Positions 51,841 to 61,454 are shown, counted from the first letter of the stretch. The stretch: DNA of 64,000 nucleotides from Aeromonas enteropelogenes (GCF_000819845.1 NZ_CDCG01000018.1:62001-126000); one strand, 5' to 3'. Numbers and translations: made by a program. Notes: generated by a model not told the origin, from the letters alone.

Positions 51841-54108
51841 TCAGATCTTGCAGGCCCCACCCGCGCAACCATCATCTTGCAGATCGGTCTGGGTGTCGTC
51901 CGCACCATCACGGGTGTTGTGATAGTAGAGGGTCTTGAGGCCGTATTTGTAGGCGGTCAGCAGATCCTTGAGCAGCTGCTTCATCGGCACCTTGTTGCCT
52001 TCGAAACGGGCCGGATCGTAGTTGGTGTTGGCCGAGATGGCCTGATCCACGAACTTTTGCATGATACCGACCAGCTGCAGGTAGCCATCTACGCTCGGCT
52101 GCTTCCACAGCAGCTCGTACTGATCTTTCAGGCGATCATACTCGGGCACCACCTGTTTGAGAATGCCGTCTTTGGACGCCTTGACGGAGACCAGGCCGCG
52201 CGGCGGCTCGATGCCGTTGGTGGCGTTGGAGATCTGGCTGGAGGTCTCGCTCGGCATCAGGGCGGTCAGGGTGGAGTTGCGCAGACCCACGGTTTTGATC
52301 TCTTCGCGCAGGGCTTCCCAATCCAGGTGCAACGGCTCGTTGCAGATGGTGTCCAGATCCCGCTTGTAGGTATCAATGGGCAGGATCCCCTGGGCATAGG
52401 TGGTTTCGCCAAACAGCGGGCAGGGACCGAACTCGCGGGCCAGCTGCACGGAGGCTTTCAGCAGGTAGTACTGGATCGCCTCGAAGGTGCGGTGAGTCAG
52501 GGCCAGACCGGAGCCGTCAGAGTAGCGGGCACCGTTTTTCGCCAGGTAGTAGGCGTAGTTGATGACGCCGATACCCAGGGTGCGGCGACCCATGCTGCCT
52601 TTCTTCGCGGCGGCGATCGGGTAGTCCTGATAGTCGAGCAGGGCGTCCAGGGCGCGCACCGCCAGATCGGCCATCTCTTCGAGATCTTCCAGCTTGTCGA
52701 TGGCGCCCAGGTTGAAGGCGGAGAGGGTGCACAGGGCGATCTCGCCGTTGTCGTCATCGATGTTGTTGAGCGGCTTGGTGGGCAGCGCGATTTCCAGACA
52801 GAGGTTGGACTGGCGCACCGGCGCCACGCTCGGATCGAACGGGCTGTGGGTGTTGCAGTGATCCACGTTCTGGATGTAGATGCGACCGGTGCCGGCGCGC
52901 TCCTGCATCATCAGGGAGAAGAGATCGACCGCCTTGAGGGTCTTCTTGCGAATGGCCGGATCCTGCTCGTACTTGACGTAGAGCGCTTCAAATTTGTCCT
53001 GATCCGCAAAGAAGGCGTCATACAGACCCGGAGCATCAGACGGGGAGAACAATGTGATATCGCCGCCCTTGATGAGTCGCTGATACATCAGCTTGTTGAT
53101 CTGCACCCCGTAGTCCATGTGACGGACCCGGTTCTCTTCCACGCCGCGGTTGTTCTTGAGCACCAGCAGGCTTTCCACCTCGGTGTGCCACAGGGGGTAG
53201 AAGAGGGTGGCCGCACCGCCGCGCACGCCGCCCTGGGAGCAGCATTTGACCGCAGTCTGGAAGTATTTGTAGAAGGGGATGCAGCCGGTGTGGAACGCTT
53301 CACCGCCACGGATGGGGCTGCCCAGACCGCGAATACGACCGGCGTTGATGCCGATACCGGCGCGCTGGGAAACGTAACGCACGATGGAGCTGGCGGTAGC
53401 GTTGATGGAGTCCAGGCTGTCGTCGCACTCGATCAGCACGCAGGAGCTGAACTGGCGAGTCGGGGTGCGCACGCCGCTCATGATCGGGGTCGGCAGGGAG
53501 ATCTTGAAGGTCGAGACCGCATCATAGAAGCGCTTGATGTAGTCCAGACGGGTATCTTTCGGGTACTTGGAGAAGAGACAGGCCGCCACCAGCATGTAGA
53601 GGAACTGCGGGCTCTCGTAAATCTCGCCGGTGACGCGGTTCTGGACCAGGTACTTGCCTTCCAGCTGCTTGACCGCGGCGTAGGAGAAATTCATGTCGCG
53701 CCAGTGATCGAGGTGGGCGTTCAGCTCCTCGTATTCGGCCTGGGTGTAGTCTTCCAGCAGGTGCTTGTCGTACTTGCCCATGTCCACCAGCTTGGCGACG
53801 TGCTGATAGAGGTGGGGCGGCTCGAACTGGCCGTAGGCCTTCTTGCGCAGGTGGAAGATGGCCAGACGGGCAGCCATGTACTGATAGTCAGGGGTCTGCT
53901 CGGAGATAAGGTCAGCGGTCGCCTTGATGATGGTCTCGTGGATGTCGGCGGTACGGATACCGTCATAGAACTGGATATGGGACTTGAGCTCCACCTGGGA
54001 GACCGACACGTTGTCGAGCCCCTCGGCGGCCCAGTCCAGCACGCGGTGAATTTTATCCAGATCGATGGGTTCTTTGTGTCCGTTACGCTTCGTCACAAAC
54101 AAGTTCAT
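51841..54108 (-). CDS. nrdA: Ribonucleotide reductase class Ia, alpha subunit NrdA
   Basis: 755 residues, E. coli 761. It reduces ribonucleoside diphosphates with NrdB. An ATP cone leads (MNLFVTKRNGHKEPIDLDKI). SSCVLIECDDSLDSINATAS holds an active-site cysteine, NLCLEIALPTKPL holds the radical Cys and Glu, GIGVINYAYYLAKN follows, and DDGCAGGACKI at the end is the redox-shuttle pair. ATG 54108 matches the E. coli start; 21 more codons upstream are open. Tandem NrdR and DnaA boxes lie upstream, indicating control by nucleotide level and replication. Confidence 0.97.
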   Translation of the reverse strand: MNLFVTKRNGHKEPIDLDKIHRVLDWAAEGLDNVSVSQVELKSHIQFYDGIRTADIHETIIKATADLISEQTPDYQYMAARLAIFHLRKKAYGQFEPPHLYQHVAKLVDMGKYDKHLLEDYTQAEYEELNAHLDHWRDMNFSYAAVKQLEGKYLVQNRVTGEIYESPQFLYMLVAACLFSKYPKDTRLDYIKRFYDAVSTFKISLPTPIMSGVRTPTRQFSSCVLIECDDSLDSINATASSIVRYVSQRAGIGINAGRIRGLGSPIRGGEAFHTGCIPFYKYFQTAVKCCSQGGVRGGAATLFYPLWHTEVESLLVLKNNRGVEENRVRHMDYGVQINKLMYQRLIKGGDITLFSPSDAPGLYDAFFADQDKFEALYVKYEQDPAIRKKTLKAVDLFSLMMQERAGTGRIYIQNVDHCNTHSPFDPSVAPVRQSNLCLEIALPTKPLNNIDDDNGEIALCTLSAFNLGAIDKLEDLEEMADLAVRALDALLDYQDYPIAAAKKGSMGRRTLGIGVINYAYYLAKNGARYSDGSGLALTHRTFEAIQYYLLKASVQLAREFGPCPLFGETTYAQGILPIDTYKRDLDTICNEPLHLDWEALREEIKTVGLRNSTLTALMPSETSSQISNATNGIEPPRGLVSVKASKDGILKQVVPEYDRLKDQYELLWKQPSVDGYLQLVGIMQKFVDQAISANTNYDPARFEGNKVPMKQLLKDLLTAYKYGLKTLYYHNTRDGADDTQTDLQDDGCAGGACKI

Positions 54109-54228
54109 TGGCTGATGACCCCTTTCATTGATACCTGCCGGCATCGGTTGATTCCCGAAAAACCATCGCACAATGCTGCCGTGCTGACACCGACCTGAGG
54201 CGGAATTGGGCAGAGATTGTGCGATGAA

Positions 54229-54244
54229 TCACAAGATATAGTGT
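54229..54244 (-). promoter_or_regulatory. NrdR box 1 upstream of nrdA
   Basis: On the nrdA strand it reads ACACTATATCTTGTGA, a near-perfect match to the NrdR consensus ACACWATATATWGTGT. It lies about 120 bases before the start codon. Confidence 0.8.
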
Positions 54245-54259
54245 TATTTTGATTTCGAG

Positions 54260-54275
54260 CTACAAGATAGTGAGG
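54260..54275 (-). promoter_or_regulatory. NrdR box 2 upstream of nrdA
   Basis: CCTCACTATCTTGTAG on the nrdA strand is a weaker copy, 31 bases (three helical turns) from box 1, the spacing usual for paired NrdR boxes. Confidence 0.65.
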
Positions 54276-54294
54276 TCAGCCCCTCAATGCAATG

Positions 54295-54303
54295 TGTGGA
54301 TAA
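54295..54303 (-). promoter_or_regulatory. DnaA box upstream of nrdA
   Basis: TTATCCACA on the minus strand, an exact consensus 9-mer. It is paired with another at 54313. Confidence 0.7.
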
Positions 54304-54312
54304 CTGGCTTGC

Positions 54313-54321
54313 TGTGGATAA
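54313..54321 (-). promoter_or_regulatory. Second DnaA box upstream of nrdA
   Basis: A second exact TTATCCACA on the minus strand, 18 bases from the first. E. coli nrdAB also has two DnaA boxes in its control region. Confidence 0.7.
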
Positions 54322-54680
54322 ATTGTGAGTGTTGCGACCGCTGTTAGTGATCGCTCACAGTGAGCGGGTTTTCATTCGTCCGCTTCGTCAAATGCAAGTA
54401 TCCAGATCGAAGATGGAAAATTTAAATAACTTTTTTTGCTTGCGAAAGAGGGGGGATTTTACTAGCGCCAGAACACTGATTATCCCTTATGCAACAGGGG
54501 ACAAAAGCTGTCCAGTTGTTGCGGTCGCGCTTCTTCGCGGCGCTGATGCAGGTATGGTGGACCCGGGGACTGCGAGGCGCCTTGGTTTTTCATATGAGTA
54601 TGGCGGTAGGGGTAAGGTGCCTTTTTTATCCATCAATAAGGAATGGCGGCGCGGCAGAGTATAGGGATTGTCCGGGCATA
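54322..54680. other. Intergenic stretch between nrdA control region and the MupP-type gene
   Basis: About 360 bases. A plus-strand frame from the ATG at 54412 (83 codons, starting MENLNNFFCLRKRG) ends at 54664, but it has no recognised homology and no clear ribosome binding site. The rest looks non-coding. Confidence 0.35.
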
Positions 54681-54710
54681 AAAAAGGCGGACAACATGTT
54701 GCCCGCCTTT
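54681..54710 (-). terminator. Terminator of the ubiG-phosphatase unit
   Basis: On the minus strand AAAGGCGG and CAAC pair with GTTG and CCGCCTTT around AT, followed by a T run. It lies just after the phosphatase stop. Confidence 0.88.
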
Positions 54711-54724
54711 GGATGATCGCAGGA

Positions 54725-55411
54725 TCAGCCCAGCTCGTAGCGTAACCAGTGGTGCAGCGCCTGCACGGTATCGAATTGCAGATCCGCGCCCCAGTCGGCG
54801 GGATCCTCATTGTCATTCAGATAACCCCAGCCAGCGACGGCGGTGCGCATCCCTGCATTGCGACCCGCTTCTATATCTCGCACATGATCTCCCACATAGA
54901 GGCAGTGGGCGGCATCGACCCCCAGCTGTTCGCAGGCAAAGTACATGGGGGCGGGGTCGGGTTTGCGCACTGGCAGGGTATCAGCGCTCACGGTGACGCC
55001 ACAGCTGGCCAGTGCCGGCAGGGCGGCCAAGAGAGGTTCTGTGAGAAAACCCGGCTTGTTGGTGACGATGCCCCAGGGCATCTGCCGCTCATCGAGCCAT
55101 TCGATGAGATCTTCCATTCCCTCATAGGGGCGGGTACCGACGCAAAGGTTGGCCGCATAGTGGTCGAGCAGGGCGGTACGCAGGCGGGTTGCCCCCAGCT
55201 CCTCAAGCAGCTCGTCGCCAAGGCCTGCCCTGAGCAGCCCCAGGGCCCCGTGAGAGGTGGTCTGACGGATGATGTTGTCAGAGAGCGGCGCAAAGCCTTC
55301 GCTTATCAGCACATGGTTGACGGCAGCGCCGAGATCCGGCGCCGTGTCGAGCAGGGTGCCGTCCAGATCGAACAGCACGCAGCGAAGGGGGGCCCGAGGG
55401 GTATCTGCCAT
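54725..55411 (-). CDS. HAD-IA phosphatase, MupP/Gph type
   Basis: 228 residues. HAD motif I is FDLDGTLLDTAP (Asp15, Asp17), motif II/III region WGIVTNKPGFLTEPLL, and VRKPDPAPMYFAC with YVGDHVRDIEAGRNAG as motif IV. Its ATG overlaps the ubiG stop (ATGA). In Pseudomonas the gene directly after ubiG is mupP, an N-acetylmuramate-6-phosphate phosphatase of peptidoglycan recycling. The C-terminal GWGYLNDNEDPADWGADLQF resembles MupP. Annotation as phosphoglycolate phosphatase (Gph) is the alternative; neither substrate is proven. Confidence 0.88.
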   Translation of the reverse strand: MADTPRAPLRCVLFDLDGTLLDTAPDLGAAVNHVLISEGFAPLSDNIIRQTTSHGALGLLRAGLGDELLEELGATRLRTALLDHYAANLCVGTRPYEGMEDLIEWLDERQMPWGIVTNKPGFLTEPLLAALPALASCGVTVSADTLPVRKPDPAPMYFACEQLGVDAAHCLYVGDHVRDIEAGRNAGMRTAVAGWGYLNDNEDPADWGADLQFDTVQALHHWLRYELG

Positions 55412-56127
55412 CAGCTCTGCTCCGGGCGGACAAATTCCACCATGTAGTTGACGTCGACGTTGCGGCCGAGCTTGAAGTAGTTGGTGAGCGGAGAGTAGTG
55501 AACGCCGCTCATGTCACGCACCAGAAGGCCTGCCGCTTCACCCATGCGGCACAGTTCGGCCGGGGTGATGAACTTTTTGTGGTCGTGGGTCCCCTTGGGC
55601 ACCATCTTCATCAGGTATTCGGCCCCGACGATCATCATCAGGTAAGACTTGGGGTTGCGGTTGATGGTGGAGACGAACACCTTGCCGCCCGGGCGCACCA
55701 GGGTGGCGATGGCGCGCAGCACGGAGGCCGGATCCGGCACGTGCTCCAGCATCTCCATGCAGGTGACCACGTCGTACTGACCGGCGGCTTCGGCTGCGTG
55801 GGCCTCGGCGGTGATCTGGCGGTATTCAAGCTCCACCCCCTGCTCCAGGGCGTGCAGGCGGGCCACCCCGAGGGGCTCCTTGCCCATGTCGATGCCGGTT
55901 ACCCTGGCGCCGCGACGGGCCATGCTCTCGGAGAGGATGCCGCCACCGCAGCCGATGTCGAGCACGCGCTTGCCAAACAGGCCGCCGCTCTTGTCGGTGA
56001 TCCAGTCAAGGCGCACCGGATTGATCTGGTGCAGGGGCTTGAACTCTCCCTCCATATCCCACCAGCGGGAGGCGATGGCTTCAAATTTGGCGATTTCGGT
56101 CAGATCGACATTGGCGTCACTGTTCAT
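55411..56127 (-). CDS. ubiG: UbiG, ubiquinone biosynthesis O-methyltransferase
   Basis: 238 residues. It performs both O-methylations of the ubiquinone pathway with [87 protein letters not shown] and [13 protein letters not shown] match E. coli UbiG across its length. ATG 56127 was chosen; 22 codons upstream are open without homology. It is divergent to gyrA, as in E. coli, with 184 bases for both promoters. Confidence 0.96.
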   Translation of the reverse strand: MNSDANVDLTEIAKFEAIASRWWDMEGEFKPLHQINPVRLDWITDKSGGLFGKRVLDIGCGGGILSESMARRGARVTGIDMGKEPLGVARLHALEQGVELEYRQITAEAHAAEAAGQYDVVTCMEMLEHVPDPASVLRAIATLVRPGGKVFVSTINRNPKSYLMMIVGAEYLMKMVPKGTHDHKKFITPAELCRMGEAAGLLVRDMSGVHYSPLTNYFKLGRNVDVNYMVEFVRPEQS

Positions 56128-56311
56128 TTTTCGAAGATCCTGTGGCAAGGGCGCGAGGGGGAGTCGCGCGCAATCTATTGTCCTGGCGGGCATTATAACG
56201 GACGGACTTTGTCAAACCAGCCCGATTTGTGGCTTAAGAAATTCGCCTTGGTGTGTTACCATGTCGCGCTGTTTAAGCCAAAGAACAACTAATTAGGGAT
56301 TAAGGCTTTCT

Positions 56312-59059
56312 ATGAGCGATCTGGCCAGAGAGATCACGCCGGTCAACATCGAAGAAGAGCTCAAGAGTTCCTATCTTGATTACGCCATGAGCGTGATCGT
56401 AGGACGAGCTCTGCCGGATGTGCGTGATGGCTTGAAACCGGTTCACCGCCGCGTTCTGTATGCAATGAACGAGCTGGGGAACGACTGGAACAAGCCCTAT
56501 AAAAAATCGGCCCGTGTGGTCGGTGACGTAATCGGTAAATATCACCCGCACGGCGACAGTGCCGTGTATGACACCATCGTCCGGATGGCGCAGGATTTCT
56601 CCATGCGCTATATGCTGGTCGACGGTCAGGGCAACTTCGGTTCGGTCGACGGCGACAGCGCTGCGGCCATGCGTTATACCGAAGTGCGGATGGCCCGCAT
56701 CTCCCATGAGCTGCTGGCGGATCTAGACAAAGAGACCGTGGACTGGGTGCCCAACTATGACGGCACCGAGATGATCCCGGCTGTCATGCCCACCAAGGTT
56801 CCCAACCTGCTGGTCAACGGCTCCTCCGGTATTGCGGTGGGCATGGCGACCAACATTCCTCCTCACAACCTCACCGAGATAGTCAACGGCTGTCTGGCGC
56901 TGATCGAGAATGGCGATCTCACCATCGACGAGTTGATGACCTATATCACCGGGCCTGATTTCCCCACCGGCGGCATCATCAACGGTCGCTCCGGCATCGT
57001 GCAGGCGTACCGTACCGGTCGCGGCTCCATCTATGTGCGTGCCAAGGCCGAGGTGGAAGTGGACGATAAGAGTGGTCGCGAGACCATCATCGTTCACGAG
57101 ATCCCCTATCAGGTGAACAAGGCTCGTCTGATCGAGAAGATCGCCGAGCTGGTCAAAGAGAAGAAGATCGAGGGCATCAGCGCCCTGCGCGATGAGTCCG
57201 ACAAGGACGGCATGCGCATCGTTATCGAGATCAAGCGCGGCGAGTCCGGCGAGATTGTGCTGAACAATCTCTACAAGCACACCCAGATGCAGACCACGTT
57301 CGGCATCAACATGGTGGCGCTCGATAACAACCAGCCCAAGGTGATGAACCTCAAAGAGATCCTGGATGCGTTCCTGCTGCACCGCCGTGAAGTGGTGACC
57401 CGCCGGACCGTGTTCGAACTGCGCAAGGCGCGGGATCGGGCGCACATCCTGGAAGGTCTGGCGGTAGCGCTGGCCAACATCGATCCGGTGATCGAGCTTA
57501 TTCGCCACAGCGCGACCCCGGCGGATGCGAAAGCGGGCCTGGTTGCCAAGGGCTGGGAGCTCGGCAACGTGGCTGCCATGCTGGAGAAAGCCGGCGACGA
57601 CGCGGCCCGTCCCGAGTGGCTGGAGCCCGAGTTCGGTATTCGTGACGGTCACTACTACCTGACCGAGCAGCAGGCCCAGGCCATCCTTGACCTGCGTCTG
57701 CACAAGCTGACTGGCCTCGAGCACGAGAAGATCCTGGAAGAGTACCAATCTCTGCTGGATCTCATTGCCGAATTGCTGCACATCTTGGCGAGCCCGGTTC
57801 GCCTGATGGAAGTGATCCGCGACGAACTGCTGGCCGTGCGCGAGCAGTACGGCGACGAGCGTCGTACCGAAATCAGCATGTCCAGTGCCGAGATCAACAT
57901 CGAAGATCTGATCACCCCGGAAGACGTGGTCGTTACCCTGTCTCACCAGGGGTATGTGAAGTATCAGCCGCTCTCCGACTACGAGGCCCAGCGCCGCGGT
58001 GGTCGTGGCAAGTCGGCCACCCGGATCAAGGAAGAGGACTTTGTGGAGCGTCTGCTGGTGGCCAACACCCACGACACCATTCTGTGCTTCTCCACCCGTG
58101 GCAAGGTCTACTGGCTCAAGGTGTATCAGCTGCCGGAGGCGTCCCGTGGCGCCCGCGGTCGTCCGATCATCAACCTGCTGCCGCTGGATGAGGGTGAGCG
58201 CATCACCGCCATCCTGCCGGTGAAGGAGTATGACGCCGACAAGTATGTCTTCTTTGCCACTGCCAACGGCACCGTGAAGAAGACCAGCCTGTCCGATTTC
58301 AGCCGTCCGCTCTCCTCCGGTATTCGCGCCATCAACCTCAAAGAGGGCGATGAGCTGATCGGGGTGGACATCACCGACGGCAGCAACGAGATCATGCTCT
58401 TCTCCGACGCGGGCAAGGTCGTTCGCTTCGCGGAAGGCAGCGGTCGCGCCGATGCGGATGCCAGCGATGATGTCGAAAACGACGACGATGCCGGCAACGA
58501 CGATGATGGCAGCGACAACGGTGAAAGCACCGAGAGCAAGGGCACCTTCAAGGGCGTGCGTCCCATGGGGCGTACCGCCGCCGGTGTGCGTGGCATCAAG
58601 CTGGGCGCCGGTGACCGTGTGGTCTCCCTTATCGTTCCGCGCGGCGAGGGGGCTATCCTCACCGCCACCGAGAACGGCTACGGCAAGCGTACCGCGCTGG
58701 ATGAATACCCGACCAAGAGCCGCGGTACTCAGGGCGTCATCTCCATCAAGGTGGACGAGCGCAACGGCAAGGTGATTGATGCGATCCAGGTTGAGGATAC
58801 CGACCAGATCATGCTGATCACCAATGGCGGCACCCTGGTACGCACCCGCGTCGCCGAGGTGAGCGTCATCGGTCGCAACACCGGCGGTGTGCGTCTGATC
58901 CGTACCGGTGAGGACGAAACCGTGGTCGGCCTGCAACGTATCGCCGAGAGCGACGAAGAGGAAACCGAGGCACTGGCCGTCGAGGGTGAGGTGTCTGAAG
59001 GCACCGATACCGCCGCAGACACAGGTGCTGTCGATGCAGGGGAGGCGGGCGACGAGTAA
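56312..59059 (+). CDS. gyrA: DNA gyrase subunit A
   Basis: 915 residues; E. coli GyrA is 875. It introduces negative supercoils together with GyrB. The breakage-reunion domain has the quinolone region [19 protein letters not shown] with Ser83 and Asp87, both wild type. The active Tyr lies in [10 protein letters not shown]. The C-terminal beta-pinwheel has the GyrA-box QRRGGRGKS. Relative to E. coli an insert of about 38 residues (about 712-749), rich in Asp, Asn, Gly and Ser, interrupts the pinwheel between VRFAEGSG and RTAAGVRGI. The acidic tail EAGDE closes the protein. Single gene with terminator. Confidence 0.97.
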   Translation: MSDLAREITPVNIEEELKSSYLDYAMSVIVGRALPDVRDGLKPVHRRVLYAMNELGNDWNKPYKKSARVVGDVIGKYHPHGDSAVYDTIVRMAQDFSMRYMLVDGQGNFGSVDGDSAAAMRYTEVRMARISHELLADLDKETVDWVPNYDGTEMIPAVMPTKVPNLLVNGSSGIAVGMATNIPPHNLTEIVNGCLALIENGDLTIDELMTYITGPDFPTGGIINGRSGIVQAYRTGRGSIYVRAKAEVEVDDKSGRETIIVHEIPYQVNKARLIEKIAELVKEKKIEGISALRDESDKDGMRIVIEIKRGESGEIVLNNLYKHTQMQTTFGINMVALDNNQPKVMNLKEILDAFLLHRREVVTRRTVFELRKARDRAHILEGLAVALANIDPVIELIRHSATPADAKAGLVAKGWELGNVAAMLEKAGDDAARPEWLEPEFGIRDGHYYLTEQQAQAILDLRLHKLTGLEHEKILEEYQSLLDLIAELLHILASPVRLMEVIRDELLAVREQYGDERRTEISMSSAEINIEDLITPEDVVVTLSHQGYVKYQPLSDYEAQRRGGRGKSATRIKEEDFVERLLVANTHDTILCFSTRGKVYWLKVYQLPEASRGARGRPIINLLPLDEGERITAILPVKEYDADKYVFFATANGTVKKTSLSDFSRPLSSGIRAINLKEGDELIGVDITDGSNEIMLFSDAGKVVRFAEGSGRADADASDDVENDDDAGNDDDGSDNGESTESKGTFKGVRPMGRTAAGVRGIKLGAGDRVVSLIVPRGEGAILTATENGYGKRTALDEYPTKSRGTQGVISIKVDERNGKVIDAIQVEDTDQIMLITNGGTLVRTRVAEVSVIGRNTGGVRLIRTGEDETVVGLQRIAESDEEETEALAVEGEVSEGTDTAADTGAVDAGEAGDE

Positions 59060-59083
59060 TCGTTCCCCCTTTTGCCCGATACG

Positions 59084-59113
59084 AAAGAGCGACCTTCAGG
59101 TCGCTCTTTTTTT
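59084..59113 (+). terminator. Rho-independent terminator after gyrA
   Basis: AAAGAGCGACC (59084-59094) pairs with GGTCGCTCTTT (59099-59109) around TTCA, followed by more T residues. Confidence 0.92.
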
Positions 59114-59258
59114 ATGCCCGCCGTTAGCTGCCCCAGCCAGGCTGCCGCCAGAGCGGCAACCGAGATGTCATCGGGGCGTCATGCCTCTGTCATGGGGGCA
59201 GGGCATCTTACCTGCGTCGGCGATCACAACGGCGGCCTCTGCCGCATAGGAGCATCTT

Positions 59259-59426
59259 ATGACCAGCTGGGTGATGTGGGAAATCTGGTGGAGCCGGGTA
59301 TGGGGCGAAGCTGGGAGGGACGAGGCGCAGCACGAACAGGAGCTGGAAGTGGCCCATGAACCGGCAAGGCTGCCGGTCGAGCTGATTGCCCGCGAGCGCG
59401 CTGCAGGAGTACGCCCCAGAGGCTGA
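59259..59426 (+). CDS. Possible small Trp-rich protein, 55 residues
   Basis: The frame MTSWVMWEIWWSRVWGEAGR continues to ERAAGVRPRG and a TGA. AGGAG at 59248-59252 stands six bases before the ATG, a good ribosome binding site. Six tryptophans occur in the first 15 codons, then a charged amphipathic region. No family was recognised. It sits between the gyrA terminator and the converging radical SAM gene; the stop is 18 bases from that gene's end. Confidence 0.35.
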   Translation: MTSWVMWEIWWSRVWGEAGRDEAQHEQELEVAHEPARLPVELIARERAAGVRPRG

Positions 59427-59444
59427 CTGGCGTCATGACGGGAA

Positions 59445-60500
59445 TTAAAACAGCCGCAGCTGTTCGCCCGGGCGGATGAAGGCATCCTGGCGCAGTTGAA
59501 AGTGGCGCTTGCCAAGCCCGAGCCGCTTGGCGATCAAGCGAAAGCGCTGGGCCAGCAGATCGGCAAACTGGCCTTCTCCCCGCATCCTGGTCCCGAAGGC
59601 GGGACTGTTGAGAGTGCCGTCCCGGCTGGCTCGCAGCTGGTTGAGGATCGCCTCCTTCTGGCCTGGGTAGTATTGCTCCAGCCAGTCACTGAACAGCGAT
59701 GTCAGTTCATGGGGCAGTCGCAGCAGGATATAGTCGGCGCAATGGGCACCGGCCTCGGCGGCGCTCTTGATGATCTGCTCGAGCTCGGGCTCGTTGAGGC
59801 GCGGGATCATGGGGGCCGCCAGCACCCCGACCGGCACGCCGGCGCGGGCCAGTTTCTCCACCACCTTGAGCCGCCCGGCCCCTGTGCTGGCTCTTGGCTC
59901 CAGCTGTCGCCGCAGGGTTTCATTCAAGGTGGTGACTGACACCATCACCTGACAGAGCCCCTCTTGGGCCAGCTCGGTCAGCAGATCGAGGTCGCGCAAT
60001 ATCATGGCGCTCTTGGTGATGATCCCCACCGGATGGCGATGGGCCAGCATCACTTCCAGCAACTGGCGGGTGAGGCGATAGTGGTGCTCGATAGGTTGAT
60101 AGGGGTCGGTATTGGCCCCCAGCACTATGGTCTGCGGCTGATAGGCGGGTCTGGCAAACTCCCGGCGCAGCAGCTCGGCGGCGTTGAGTTTGGCAAACAG
60201 CCTGGTTTCGAAGTCGAGGCCGGGGGAGAGCTCGAGATAGGCGTGGCTCGGTCTGGCATAACAGTAAATGCAACCGTGTTCGCACCCCTGATAGGGATTG
60301 ATGGAGCGGCCGAAGGGAACGTCGGGGGAGCTGTTGTAACTGATGATGCTGCGGGCGCTGATCTCCGTCACCTCGGTGCGGGGAGCGCTGGCGGCGAATG
60401 CCGCTTCCCACTCGGGTTGGGCCCAGCCGTCGTCGACCGCATCGACCTGCGGGCCGCTGAAACGGTGATCGACATTGTGGGAACTGCCTCGTCCTGCCAT
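59445..60500 (-). CDS. Radical SAM protein, PA0069 / SplB-like family
   Basis: 351 residues. CEHGCIYC (Cys73, Cys77, Cys80) binds the [4Fe-4S] cluster, with NPYQGCEHGCIYCYARPSH matching the SplB-related family. QTIVLGANTDPYQPIE, VGIITKSAMILRDLDLL, VMVSVTTLNETLRRQLEPRA and APMIPRLNEPELEQII follow. The best known relative is spore photoproduct lyase, a DNA repair enzyme, but the family is broad and its role in non-sporing bacteria is unknown. ATG 60500 gives the usual length of about 352. A LexA box lies 16 bases upstream. Confidence 0.88.
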   Translation of the reverse strand: MAGRGSSHNVDHRFSGPQVDAVDDGWAQPEWEAAFAASAPRTEVTEISARSIISYNSSPDVPFGRSINPYQGCEHGCIYCYARPSHAYLELSPGLDFETRLFAKLNAAELLRREFARPAYQPQTIVLGANTDPYQPIEHHYRLTRQLLEVMLAHRHPVGIITKSAMILRDLDLLTELAQEGLCQVMVSVTTLNETLRRQLEPRASTGAGRLKVVEKLARAGVPVGVLAAPMIPRLNEPELEQIIKSAAEAGAHCADYILLRLPHELTSLFSDWLEQYYPGQKEAILNQLRASRDGTLNSPAFGTRMRGEGQFADLLAQRFRLIAKRLGLGKRHFQLRQDAFIRPGEQLRLF

Positions 60501-60515
60501 CGCATTGCACCAGCA

Positions 60516-60531
60516 CTGTTTATATATACAG
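60516..60531 (-). promoter_or_regulatory. LexA (SOS) box
   Basis: CTGTTTATATATACAG fits CTGT-N8-ACAG exactly, with the AT-rich core of the consensus CTGTATATATATACAG. It lies 16 bases before the radical SAM start and about 144 bases before the Sel1 gene on the opposite strand. Confidence 0.85.
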
Positions 60532-60674
60532 TTATCATGCTGACCCTCATTGCCGAATGCAAGTTTTGCCGACCTATCCCGCCATAAAAAGCATGTCAAA
60601 AGGATCTCTTGCTTGATCGCGGCGCTACATTTCGTTTACATAGACGAAATGCGAACTGGATCACGGAAATCATC

Positions 60675-61262
60675 ATGGCCCCCATCACCTACCGCTGGCT
60701 CTTCATCGCCGTCATTGCGCTGGTTATCTGGCGCCTGATCCCGCTCTCCACCGAGCAGGAGCTGGCTTCGGCCAACCGGGCCTGGCGCACTGGCCATTTT
60801 GAAGAGGCGACCCGGGTCTGGTTGCCACTTGCCGAACAAGGGCTCCCCCGTGCCAAAGCCCTGATGGGTTGGAGCCACGAGGTGGGGCAGGGCAGCGAGC
60901 AGGACATGACCCTGGCCATCGACTTTTATCGTCAGGCCGCCCAGGCGGGAGACGCCTTCGGCCAATATCGGCTGGGGGAAGTGTATCTGCGCGGAGCCGG
61001 GGTCAAGCGGGATCTGCGCGAAGCATTTCACTGGATGGAGCTGGCGGCTCGCAACGGTGATGTACCCGCCATGCTCAAAGTCGGTGTGCTTCACCTGATG
61101 GGAGCCAGTGGGCAGGTTGATCTCACTCAGGCCAAACAGTGGCTCTATCAGGCCTCGCAGAAGGGCAACAAGCTGGCGTTGAAAGTGCTGCAGGAGCTGG
61201 TGCGGGCAGAGGAGGGGAACAGCACCTTCGATTTCAACTGGCAGCCTCTTTTGGGGCAATAA
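60675..61262 (+). CDS. Membrane-anchored Sel1-repeat protein
   Basis: 195 residues. An N-terminal segment (residues about 6-22, YRWLFIAVIALVIWRLI) is a signal anchor, leaving the rest in the periplasm or cytoplasm. Three to four Sel1/TPR-like repeats follow, such as AKALMGWSHEVGQG, AFGQYRLGEVYLRGAGVKRD and PAMLKVGVLHLMGASGQVD. Such repeats mediate protein contacts; no partner can be named. I chose the ATG at 60675; the frame is open for 22 codons more. It is divergent from the radical SAM gene. Confidence 0.82.
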   Translation: MAPITYRWLFIAVIALVIWRLIPLSTEQELASANRAWRTGHFEEATRVWLPLAEQGLPRAKALMGWSHEVGQGSEQDMTLAIDFYRQAAQAGDAFGQYRLGEVYLRGAGVKRDLREAFHWMELAARNGDVPAMLKVGVLHLMGASGQVDLTQAKQWLYQASQKGNKLALKVLQELVRAEEGNSTFDFNWQPLLGQ

Positions 61263-61454
61263 TTCGCCACGATCCTGGCCGACTGTAGAAAATCTCGACA
61301 AACCCGATACAGCTGCAACAACTTCTGGTAGGATTGCCCCGTTTTGGCTTGGTTTGCCTCGATAAATTCGCTGTTCTCGTGACAGGCCGGCTTCGCAAAG
61401 TGCTGTGGAGAACCAGAACATCACCCTTTTTTGAATCGATTTTCCATCCCGCAT

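Noticed and set aside
51823..54198. A 791-codon plus-strand frame opposite nrdA
   Set aside because: nrdA on the other strand is complete and conserved; the plus frame is a composition effect.
54412..54664. 83-codon plus-strand frame starting MENLNNFFCLRKRG
   Set aside because: No homology, no clear ribosome binding site and no terminator on its strand; kept only as part of the intergenic description.
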